Of a stretch of 64,000 bases of DNA, positions 55,785-64,000 are shown piece after piece. Every line of letters begins with the position of its first letter. Position 1 is the first letter of the stretch. Origin of the DNA: Deroplatys truncata. Lineage: Eukaryota; Arthropoda; Insecta; Mantodea; Mantidae. A program made the translations under genes and the position numbers. The stretch lies in assembly GCA_030765065.1 (NCBI GenBank), contig CM060975.1, positions 199,114,507 to 199,178,506 on the forward strand, given 5' to 3'. Under the pieces are notes generated by a model, which was not told the DNA's origin, made no database searches, and worked only from the letters and a program-made list of their open reading frames with translations.

Positions 55785-56324
55785 GGCGGAAGATCTCTAA
55801 TAACTGCAACACAGGACTGCACATAGGCCATAGTGGGCCCTTTTTGCTTCCAAGATGGCCCCTGGTAGAAAGGAATGAGACTCGAAGGGCGACCAGATCC
55901 GGACGACGATGTGCACCAGGAAGGGCGGGAGCCCTAACGATTCCAACAAGACACAAATCCTGATGCTTGCCATAGCCACCCGGGAAAAGAAGAGACACTA
56001 TCAGGATGGAAGGGAGCCCAGCGGTCCCGCCAAGCGTTATCTTTCCATAGTGCAAATTCTACCGTCCTGCCGAAACACACCACCACTGTCGCTTGGTTCT
56101 ACAACCTTGAAACACATGAGGTAAAACAAATGGAAGGAAATGATGGGCACAGATAATTATGGACAGGAAATTCATAGTAGAAGGGGAATCACCCTAGCAT
56201 TCGTCTACTGATCCGGGGAAAACATGAAAAACCCATTACCATAGTGCCAGGCCGCACGGAAATCCAACCCAGGACCACCTGAATACGAGGCTCACACATT
56301 ACCGCGGAGCCACCTGGCTCAGTT
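55785..56324 (-). mobile_element. Long tRNA-derived SINE, family 2 (cluster copy c)
   Basis: Reverse copy, head end cgcggagccacctggctcag, with a more diverged B box (gaaatccaacccaggacc). Body has 'ttggttctacaaccttgaaac' and 'gaagggcgaccagatccgg'. It begins directly after copy b. Confidence 0.88.
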
Positions 56325-56434
56325 ATATACAAATCCTTAATAAGATCGGAATATTCTCTAAGGGCACAAGCATCCATAACTTTCGATTTAAAAAACTGGT
56401 TTCAATCGAAAACAAATTGGATATTTAAGGGTAG

Positions 56435-56830
56435 ATGTAGGATGTGCTTATCGAAGGGGCACACCGTGCAGACAGACAGGTCCACAGAGGCACATAGAAG
56501 TCCCTAATAGTTCCAGGTTGAAACACCCATCACCAGTAGAGGCGAAGAATCCCGAGAGGGGGAGAAATCCTTACAATGCGCATGCAACTATTCCATCCCT
56601 CCGACATTGTCAGCACCACAAGACCCGAAGACACTCCTGAAACATGAGGGAAGAGAGATGAAATGAAAGGAAATGGGGGAAAGGAGAAATCGTGGTAAAA
56701 TACACCACACTGACATTCGACTAGGCAACCAGAGGAAAACCAGACAAAGAAAAACATGGTTAGAGTAGGCGGCAACCGGAAATCGAACCCGGGACCTCCC
56801 AAATGCGGGCCACAGACGTTGACGCTCGTG
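56435..56830 (-). mobile_element. Long tRNA-derived SINE, family 2 (cluster copy d, variant)
   Basis: Reverse copy with B box gaaatcgaacccgggacctcc and body 'gtggtaaaatacaccacac', 'gaggcgaagaatcccgagagg'. These are shared with the 39.8 kb copy rather than with a-c, so a sub-family exists. The head end is cut at 'cacagacgttgacgctcg'. Confidence 0.85.
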
Positions 56831-57448
56831 ATATTTAAGGGTTAACAAGTTAAATTTGACTTTGAAATGCCATTAATAGCCTTACACTTCATACGAATAA
56901 ATTTTATTCAATTTCTTTCTTTTAAAACTGTTGTTTTCAGGTAACTGGGAAGTTTGTTAAAAACATATTATATTTATAGATTTGTTTTGAAGCTTTGTAA
57001 CAAAATAAGATTTTGTTGAAAGCCCACGGGTTGTTCTACTGAGAGCACATTTTTAGGCAGCGTCTTCAAGATTTCATGGAGAGTATGGTCCACGGCGCAC
57101 CCTATTTCCTCTAAAGCAGAGCAATCAGGCTGCATCACACTTAACCTCTACGGTGCACCTGATGCCCGGAAAAGAGATTGAGCTGTAAGTTCCCTTCTCC
57201 AGCTAACTCCGAAAATAACAGTTTGAGAGGCGCACTAAATTTCACTCAAAGTCACCATGCTCTAGGATTTAGTTAGCTTTACTTTGCGGGAGACAGAACT
57301 CTTCTGAAAATCCTATATTGCCAAGCGAAAATACTGCTTCTAAATGTGCAAGCTTAGTCTTCTAAAGTCAAGTCAAATAAAATGTTTAACTAGTTGATAG
57401 AGTTTATCTGGCAGAAACGAAATTTGGTCTTTTGGAAAGATTTTATAT
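56831..57448. other. Unclassified AT-rich stretch
   Basis: No supported feature. Confidence 0.35.
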
Positions 57449-58289
57449 AATTAGTTTCTCTACCACGTACATAGTAGGTAGAGAAGGTATGGCATTCAAC
57501 TCCAAAATTGGATACAGAGATTTCTCCGGAAATACATGTTTTGAGGTCCTTGAATCTCAACAATGAATTTAGAAAAACGACCTTGTGTGTGTCTGTGTAC
57601 GTGTCAATCTGTAAACGCATAAACATCGAATAAATACTAAACTTGGCGTTTCAGTTCAGTATCTCCCAAAGATCTGACACGACGATTTCTAAGAAAATTC
57701 CTCATCTCCAACTAACATTTACATGGAACAATTTTCCAAATTTTTTATTTTCTAAAAAGTGGCTCAAAGCGATTTTGATTAAAATACCGCATATTAAAGA
57801 TATTTAATGACAAATAAAATGTATGTCTTACCTTTTCTGGGAATATCCTGTGAAATCCTCTTTGTATAATCTTGCATAACTGGTAAACGTTGTGTGATAG
57901 ACCAAAACGCACTACACAAAAATGTAGATCTGTTCAAAATACACAATTTTTTACAAATAAGTTTTATTTGTAACATCTTCAATTTCCAAGATTTCGTTAT
58001 TAATGGTTTGAATTGTTCAATTCTTTATCATTCCTTTTAAAGACCTATCAACATTCAGTTGTTTCTCGCGGTTGCATGGAAACAGTATGGCCAACGTATA
58101 GCGTTCTGTTCTTAAACATTCGATTTAGCCGTTTCCTTTATATCTAAAACGAAATGTGTAATGTAGCTATTTCTGCAAAGGTTTAAAATGAAGTAGTTTG
58201 TAACAGAAGCTTTCGTAAAAATAATTTGATGCGCACTAATAAACAATAGGTTGGAGAAAGTCATGTGAATGTAACACATCAGGTTTTTT
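57449..58289 (-). mobile_element. ACTTTC-family repeat, type B, copy 22
   Basis: Starts agtttctctaccacgtacatagtagg and ends ttggagaaagtcatgtgaatgtaacacatcagg. The GT tract is short (gtgtgtgtctgtgtacgtg). Small deletions occur in the 'ccaacgtatagcgttctg' region. Confidence 0.88.
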
Positions 58290-58603
58290 TATCGTCCACC
58301 ACTCGTCCTTGTAAATTACTATAGGTAATTCGTGAGCTTACTGCAAGCAATAATCGCAATAAAATACATTTTCCACATTCTATATAAACGGTTTTGACAG
58401 GCTGTGTGTTGTGTTGTATTTTTAACACTAAAATGATTTCAGTGTAATTATATAACAGAAAAACTTAACAGCCCGCCTTAAAGCAATATGTGCATAATAC
58501 AATATATAAAATGTATGTAACAGTCATTGTATTATGTTTATATTATTGTTTGGATTTTTTTTATTTAGTTGCAATCCGATTAGAAACTTTTGGCCAATAG
58601 TTT
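58290..58603. other. Unclassified AT-rich stretch
   Basis: Nothing recognised. Confidence 0.35.
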
Positions 58604-59091
58604 CCGTTACTTCACTGTCTCATCTAACCATCTACAGAAGGTATTCCAGCAAAGAATTCGTTATTTGATATTTCACCAAAAATTATAATTTTGAGGTCCT
58701 CTGAATAAAAAGAAAGCTACATATTAAGGAAAAAATCTTTGCGTGTGTATGTGGGTTTGTAGGCGGTTGGATGCGTTGTGTCTTTAAACGAAATACCAAA
58801 TTTGGTATTTAAGTTCTGCATCTTCCAAAGACATGGCACAAGAAAATATCCTCATCCTAAATTACCATATTAATGGAAATTTTATCGTTATTGTTTATAA
58901 CCTTAAAAGTGCCCGAGGTTCTTGATTAAAATAGCACATGTTTACGATTTTTACATGACTAACAAAATGCACGGCTCGAATATTCTGCGAATAGTCTGTG
59001 AAATACTGTTCATTATTAATGAACTTTGTATAATATTATACTACTTGTAAACCATAAGAAAAAGAGAGAGAGAAACGTATTGTACGAAAAA
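58604..59091 (-). mobile_element. ACTTTC-family repeat, type B-like, copy 23, first part
   Basis: Old minus-strand copy: cactgtctcatctaacc for the right terminus, 'gatatttcaccaaaaattat', 'aataccaaatttggtattt', ending 'aacgtattgtacgaaaaa'. A type A copy is inserted here; the matching continuation (tatagagcttggcaaaacac) follows at 59924. Confidence 0.75.
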
Positions 59092-59923
59092 TCTGATGTG
59101 TTACACACACATGACTTTCTCTACTCTTGTACAAATTATTTTTAGAAACGCTTATTCTACGTCTACTTCATGTTACTCGAGATAAACATTTGCAAAAACT
59201 TATTGCTAATTTTCATGTAGGTGTAAGGGGAATATGGTAGGCTTTAAGCGATAGTCAAATCTTTTAAGAGCTGGTTGCTATGTGGAGCATTCCATTCTCT
59301 TTGTACGTCCAGGACATAAAAAAAAGAATAACGAGTTCCCTTTTGAGAAAAACTATATTAGAAAGTTCAAACAATAACAAGGAATATTACGGAAATGGTT
59401 CACTCTAAAAAAAATGTATATGACATAAATTGTGTGTTTTAACGAGATCTACATTTTTTGTATAGAAACATTTTATTTATCTCTTACGGTTTACCAGTTA
59501 TGCAAAAACCATTCAGAATGAAGAGGACTGGGGACACTCCCAGAAAGTTCAAGATACACCTTCCATTTGTCATGAAAATATCTTAAATGTATGATATTTT
59601 AATCAAAATCGTTGAGCCATTTTTGAGAAAATTATAATTTTCGAAAAATGTTCCATGTAAAGGGTAGTCTGGCGTACGGGGATTTTCTTGAAGATATTCG
59701 TGTCGCATCTTAGAAAGATACTAAACCTAAATACTTGGTATTTATCCGACTTTTCGTTTTTGAGCTATGCCGTTCACAGTCATACACACGGATATTTTTC
59801 TAAAAATGCTTTTTTTTGTTCAGGGGCCTCAAAACATGAATTTCCGGTGAGATCTCGATATACAATTTTTGGGTGGAATGAAATACTTTCCCTACTTACT
59901 ATACGTAGTAGAGAAAGTAAAAA
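59092..59923 (+). mobile_element. ACTTTC-family repeat, type A, copy 24, nested
   Basis: Complete 832-bp copy from tctgatgtgttacacacacatg to gtagtagagaaagtaaaaa. It splits copy 23 within an A run (gtacgaaaaa | element | tatagagc). AAAAA stands on both sides, which is either a 5-bp duplication or an A-run target plus the element's own terminal As. Confidence 0.9.
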
Positions 59924-60209
59924 TATAGAGCTTGGCAAAACACACAATTTATCTTAATTGTTTTTTAACATATCTGAGATATTTGTTGCTGTTGGTTCGG
60001 ATTCTCCAATGTTTTGTACATTTTAAGATGCTCAGTAACAGTTATTTTGTTTCTAGTAATGTCATAAAAAGAGTATGGAATTTCAACATCAGTACATGTT
60101 TAACCCGCTTCTTAAATATTTAACTATCGTTTTTACCTCTTGTATCTACCACAAAATTTGTATTGAAACTATTTCGTTTTTATCGATTTTCATAAAACAG
60201 ATAGAAAAA
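59924..60209 (-). mobile_element. ACTTTC-family repeat, type B-like, copy 23, second part
   Basis: Continues copy 23 through 'acacacaatttatc', 'gtcataaaaagagtatgg' and 'ataaaacagatagaaaa'. It stops at gatagaaaa, where yet another copy begins. This is the same internal position at which copy 1 is interrupted by copy 2. Confidence 0.72.
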
Positions 60210-60210
60210 G

Positions 60211-60550
60211 ATCTGATGTGATACGTTTACATGGCTTTCTCTGCCCTCTATCGTTTATTATTGGGTTTACAAACTATTCTTACTAAATCTTATTAATTTT
60301 TTCCTATCTACTTCATTTTAAGCCAAATAAACACTAAAGGATGTTTGCAGAAATTGCATTACACATTTCGTTAGAACAGATAGTCAAATGTTTAAGACGT
60401 GGCGCTATACGTCGGCTTTAAAATTCCATACTGTTTCCATGTAATCGGGAGAAACAACGGAAAATCGACGGGACTTAAAAAGAATGACAAGTATTGAACA
60501 ATTCGGACCTTTAATAAAGGATATCTCAGATAACGGCTTATGTCACCTTA
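60211..60550 (+). mobile_element. ACTTTC-family repeat, type B, copy 25, 3'-truncated
   Basis: Starts atctgatgtgatacgtttac with atggctttctctgccctc and follows type B to 'atctcagataacggcttatg'. It then changes abruptly to unrelated sequence, so the right half is missing. Confidence 0.82.
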
Positions 60551-60920
60551 TCGGCTGGTTTTTTGGAATAGTGAGCACGAAATTGGTCAAGATACAGAAT
60601 TGCTAAAACCTGTACATAATTCAGCCCATTTAGATGCCTGGGAAAAATATTTATAATAAAAAACAACCAACAAACTTTGAATTTTGAAATTCCGCCGATG
60701 GATGATGTCACTCGCCTCCTGGTCCAACCACAGAATAGATTGGGTGAAAGGTGAGCCCATTTCACTTCAAGGTCTCCAAGATACCAAGAGAGTGCATTAC
60801 AGCAGTTTTTTATTCATCTTTGGCAGCTCCAGAAACTTCCAACTGAGGTCCTTCCATTAGACTTCATGGTTTTTCACATACTTTTCTTCTGACTTTGTGA
60901 GTTCAGTCGACTTGTTCCCG
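60551..60920. other. Possible Penelope-like 3' region
   Basis: Follows a truncated repeat and leads into a hammerhead-like motif. No frame with a known domain is seen (the minus 75-codon frame at 60538-60765 is unrecognised). Assignment to a Penelope-like element rests only on the downstream motif. Confidence 0.3.
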
Positions 60921-60950
60921 CTGAAGATGGAGCCAGGCCGCCTCGAAACG
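60921..60950 (+). ncRNA. Hammerhead-ribozyme-like motif, second locus
   Basis: ctgaagatg, then gag-ccaggccgc-ctc, then gaaacg: the same order of boxes as at 46602-46640, with a different, shorter stem. Preservation of the boxes while the stem sequence differs is what a structured RNA would show, but the first box deviates from the canonical hammerhead. Confidence 0.45.
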
Positions 60951-61617
60951 ATCGTTCATCCTTCTAGACCATCATGGTGTAAGTGAAGGCTTTTAGTATT
61001 ATGTCAACTCAAAATTAAATCAATTATATATTATATACCACCCTTTAGTGTTTCTAAAGTGAAAGTCATCTAAGTAAGAGCGGATTCACTATTCTGTAGA
61101 ACTGCTAAATAGATCCCAGTAATAATTTCAGTGTCCCATTCTCCTCTCTTTGCTAGCAGCGTTGGAAGAATAAAACTGGCACTGGATAATGTCACGTTGT
61201 TGACTTTGGGGAATAATTTTGAAAATCCGAGGTTTCATATTTTAAGATTGTAATTATTATTGGAAATGTCAATTTTCAAGCGTTTGTTGTTCCAAATTTG
61301 TTTCAACGACCTTTTAATCACATACAAGAAGATTTTTCTAGGTTCTTTTTTATTTCAATTTGTTATTTAAAGGCAACTTTGTATATTAAGCTTGTTGTTG
61401 AAATTGAGATCAAATTGTAATGCATTTCATATTTTGAAAACATTAATATTTATAAAATCTTGCCTCGTTGCTGCATTCTCTGCAGTTAGGAGGCATAAGG
61501 ATTCTTAAAATAAAACTCGTATAAGGGATAAATGTGCCAATAGCCTTTGTAGAATGGATGTTAAGTTAAGAGTATTATTTCCAGTATTTTAAAATTGAGA
61601 CCAAATGTTTTAATATT
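60951..61617. other. Unclassified AT-rich stretch
   Basis: No supported feature. Confidence 0.35.
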
Positions 61618-62157
61618 AAAGGTAAAGGTACTGACGAACGGAGGGGCAGCGCACCCCACCCAGGCCATCCAGCCTCTTGTGCTTCTACCGTGAAACCTGG
61701 GAGGAAAGGAGGAGAGGAGAGACCCGAATGGCGACTAGATCCGGATGACGACGTGCGCAAGCATTGACGGGGTCTCTAATATTTCCAGATCGAATGCACT
61801 CAAAGCCGAGTCTACAGGGGTCCCCCGAAGGTGCGCCTGCTCTGAAAGTAGGCGGGTCCCAACCGAGCTGTCCCTGCAATGACGCCAGGAAGAAATCTCC
61901 ACAGAGCACCCACTCGAAACCCGCTGAAAACCGTCGCCTGGTCTTATAACCCTGAAACAGATGACAAAGAAGATGATGGATACAGGAATTGAGGAGCAGG
62001 AGAGTTGCGGTAGAAGGTAAACCATTCCAGCATTCGTCTGCTGACTCGTGGAAGCTGCGAAAAACCCATGGGTCAGAGCGGGCGTTCGTCGGAAATCGAA
62101 CTCGGGACCTCCCGAATGCGAGTCACACACGTTTCGACTGCGCCACCTAGCTCGGCT
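61618..62157 (-). mobile_element. Long tRNA-derived SINE, family 2
   Basis: Reverse copy of about 540 bp. The head end cgactgcgccacctagctcgg and B box gaaatcgaactcgggacctcc are clear. An imperfect flanking duplication is suggested by atgttttaatatta before and ttgttttgataata after. The 158-codon minus frame (61735-62211), the longest in the window, lies over this SINE and is an artefact. Confidence 0.9.
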
Positions 62158-62949
62158 ATTGTTTTGATAATACGAGGCAAAACTATGACAGTAAATTAAA
62201 AACAAACACAAGTATTTTAAACACTTGCGAAAACCTGGAAATGTTGACTAAATGAAACAATTTCACCCCAATCGCCCCATAAATAAACTTTTCTTGAACT
62301 GAATGCAGTGGGGCTAGTTAGCACGATTTCATACACGTACGTGGCTGTTTCGATAACTAAGTTAACACTAGTTGCGATTTCCGTAGCAAGCGTTTTGTAA
62401 TCAGGTTGACCTCTGATTCCATACACTTATTGGATATAGAAGGATGTTATCTACACCTGAAACTTTTGCTTCAACTTCCAAGAAAATCCGGAGGAGGAGG
62501 AAGAAATTAGGAGGAAAGAATGAGGGAAAGGCTTCGAGAAAGAGAGAGAACTGGGTCTCACGAGATTCGGCTGATTTCGCTGTGCAGGGCGGGGATTTTC
62601 TTCTTCCACCGCAGTGGAATCTTTATTCGTAAGTCCCTAAGGGATCAGGGTTAACCCCAGCACTCGTTATGACGGCTTGCGCGCAGCCAACGTTTGTTGC
62701 CTGACAATCGCCTAGTGCTATTGCATTTGTAATATGCACTTCTAATCGATAATATCAAACAATGGGTGTGTTCTGTGATCAAGTTCACACGCGCTCCCGT
62801 GCGGAGACAATTTTTATTTGCTGCGCGTATTTTGGGAAAGTTACATGTAGGTATACATCAACGTCTAAATGGATGTAAGCTATTTAAAAGTTAACACCCA
62901 GAAATATATTACAGTATTTATAAAAGCTCCAGACTTAACATACTCCACA
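62158..62949. other. Unclassified stretch
   Basis: A purine-rich patch (62480-62550) and a GC-richer patch follow. No domain in the short frames. No supported feature. Confidence 0.35.
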
Positions 62950-63447
62950 CCGAGCGAGATGGCTCCGCGGTAAAGTGTGAGACTCGTAATCGGGAGCTCC
63001 CGGGTTCGATTCCCGTAGGGCCATAGGCTTTGACCATGGACTTTTTCGAGGTTTCCCCAAGTTGGTAAGCGAATGCTAGTATGGTTCCCCTTCTACCACA
63101 AATTTCCTTTCTTCTGCTTCAGTGTTGTAGGACTAGGCCACGGCGACTAGTGTGTTGCGGCAAAACGGTGGAATTTGCGCTCTGGAAAGATTTCGCTCAG
63201 GCGTTTGGCGGGACTACTGGACCACTCTTTCTACTTGGGAGCTACACCCGGGTTCTCCAGGTTGCGGATAGCTAAGGCAGAGCTAGTCGACGTCAGAATT
63301 CGCAACATGTTAGAATTGTTCGGTGTCCCGTCCTTGCCAGTGCCCAACATAGTCCGGCTCTGTTCATCCTTCGGGAGTCACGCTGGAAGCACTAAGATCC
63401 CACTAAGGCCTACATGCGGTGCTGTGCTCCAGTTTCCTACTGTATGG
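62950..63447 (+). mobile_element. Long tRNA-derived SINE, family 2, plus-strand copy
   Basis: The only forward copy: head ccgagcgagatggctccgcg, B box gggttcgattcccg at 63001-63014. The body has 'ggtttccccaagttgg', 'gaatgctagtatggttcccc', 'ttctaccacaaatttcc' and tail 'ctaaggcctacatgcggtgc'. It gives the direct reading of the family: tRNA head of about 73 bases plus roughly 420 bases of body. Confidence 0.92.
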
Positions 63448-63639
63448 CCCTCCATCTGACCACTCCCAAATCCTCCTAACACACTTCACTTTATTTATAC
63501 ATTCAAATGACTGAGTGAGAAGCATACTAAGTAATGTTATTGCAACATCTACTGTATTTTTCTGTTTAATCGATAGTTGGCATTCTTCTATCAGCATTTC
63601 TGATTATTTGACCAGTTCTTATGCACGTTGCTAATCGCA

Positions 63640-63960
63640 TTCTAGGAAATAACTCTCGATACAAGAAAGAATTCAAATTGTGGAAGTATATGTTAAACTA
63701 TATGTGAAGGTTCGATTAACGAACTAGTCCATGGTACCTTCTCTGCGGAACGAACTGTTAGCAGAAACTTGTGACCACCACGTTTCCCGGCTCCAACAAC
63801 GTGTGATTTTTTCCTGTGGGAATATTTGAAAAGCAAGGTCTATAGATATCGGAACTTTACGCCGGGTGTATCTGAATATACTTAGAGGTGAACAGCTGCG
63901 TATTGATGATGCAGGAGGACACTTTCAACATCTTCAACAAAATAATGGTGAGTACATTTC
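63640..63960 (+). pseudogene. DDE transposase remnant, internally deleted
   Basis: 63658-63717 reads IQERIQIVEVYVKLYVK, the usual N-terminal pattern (ERIQIVE.Y) of mariner/DUF4817-type transposases. At 63781-63885 it reads RFPAPTTCDFFLWEYLKSKV then YRYRNFTPG, matching the SPDLTPCDFFLWG.LKSKVY block that holds the third catalytic Asp. A later piece in another frame reads AGGHFQHLQQNN, the usual C-terminus. The core is absent and frames are broken, so it is inactive. It belongs to the same broad family as the 49.5 kb pseudogene. Confidence 0.78.
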
Positions 63961-64000
63961 AGCAATTCCTTTGCTATCCGTTGTGTGTATTTACTCTATA

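Noticed and set aside
61735-62211. Longest open frame of the window (158 codons, minus strand)
   Set aside because: It lies almost entirely over a family 2 SINE; similar frames appear over other copies by chance because the body is GC-rich and low in stops.
62950-63022. Functional tRNA gene
   Set aside because: The tRNA-like head is shared by about nine copies attached to the same long body; it is a SINE promoter region.

Overview
The window reads as intergenic or heterochromatin-like DNA from a large, repeat-rich, AT-rich animal genome, most likely an arthropod and probably an insect. The support is indirect: Tc1-type and DUF4817-type transposase remnants, Penelope-like and LINE remnants, and several tRNA-derived SINE families of the kind common in insect genomes. 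I find no intact host gene. The longest open frame is 158 codons and lies in a SINE; the rest are short, lack recognisable domains or fall inside repeats.

The dominant component is one family of roughly 0.7-1.0 kb interspersed repeats, called here the ACTTTC family. It has two related subtypes: type A (after the left motif it reads ctcttgtacaaac) and type B (ctctaccctctatcg...). Full copies start at tctgatgtgttac, carry the 12-base motif ACTTTCTCTACT about 20 bases in, hold an internal CA/GT run, and end with a small stem-loop plus the inverse motif AGTAGAGAAAGT and a short A run. About 25 copies or fragments occur on both strands. Several are nested in one another, two pairs abut head to tail, and one is split by a Tc1-like element. 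This architecture resembles non-autonomous Helentrons (HINE/DINE-1-like elements), but that assignment is inference.

Layout: 0.2-5.7 kb holds nested ACTTTC copies and a Tc1-like deletion derivative with TA duplications. 5.7-9.8 kb is unclassified AT-rich DNA plus two SINEs. 9.8-17.2 kb is dense in ACTTTC copies, with a SINE carrying a 12-bp target duplication. 18.0-19.75 kb holds a split LINE 3' coding remnant with a 36-bp minisatellite between its parts. 20.2-22.3 kb has SINEs lying between ACTTTC fragments. 25.5-28.7 kb is a tandem array of about 40 units of 79-80 bp with higher-order structure. 29-43.9 kb has further ACTTTC copies, SINEs (one with a perfect 12-bp target duplication) and unclassified DNA. 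45.7-46.7 kb has a Penelope-like GIY-YIG remnant and a hammerhead-like motif. 47.1, 49.5 and 63.7 kb hold decayed transposase pieces. 50.3-60.5 kb has more ACTTTC copies and a cluster of four long SINEs in one orientation. 60.5-64 kb holds a second hammerhead-like motif and two more long SINEs.

Nothing here suggests genes working together as a pathway. The biology is that of mobile elements accumulating, nesting and decaying, plus a satellite array with local segmental amplification.
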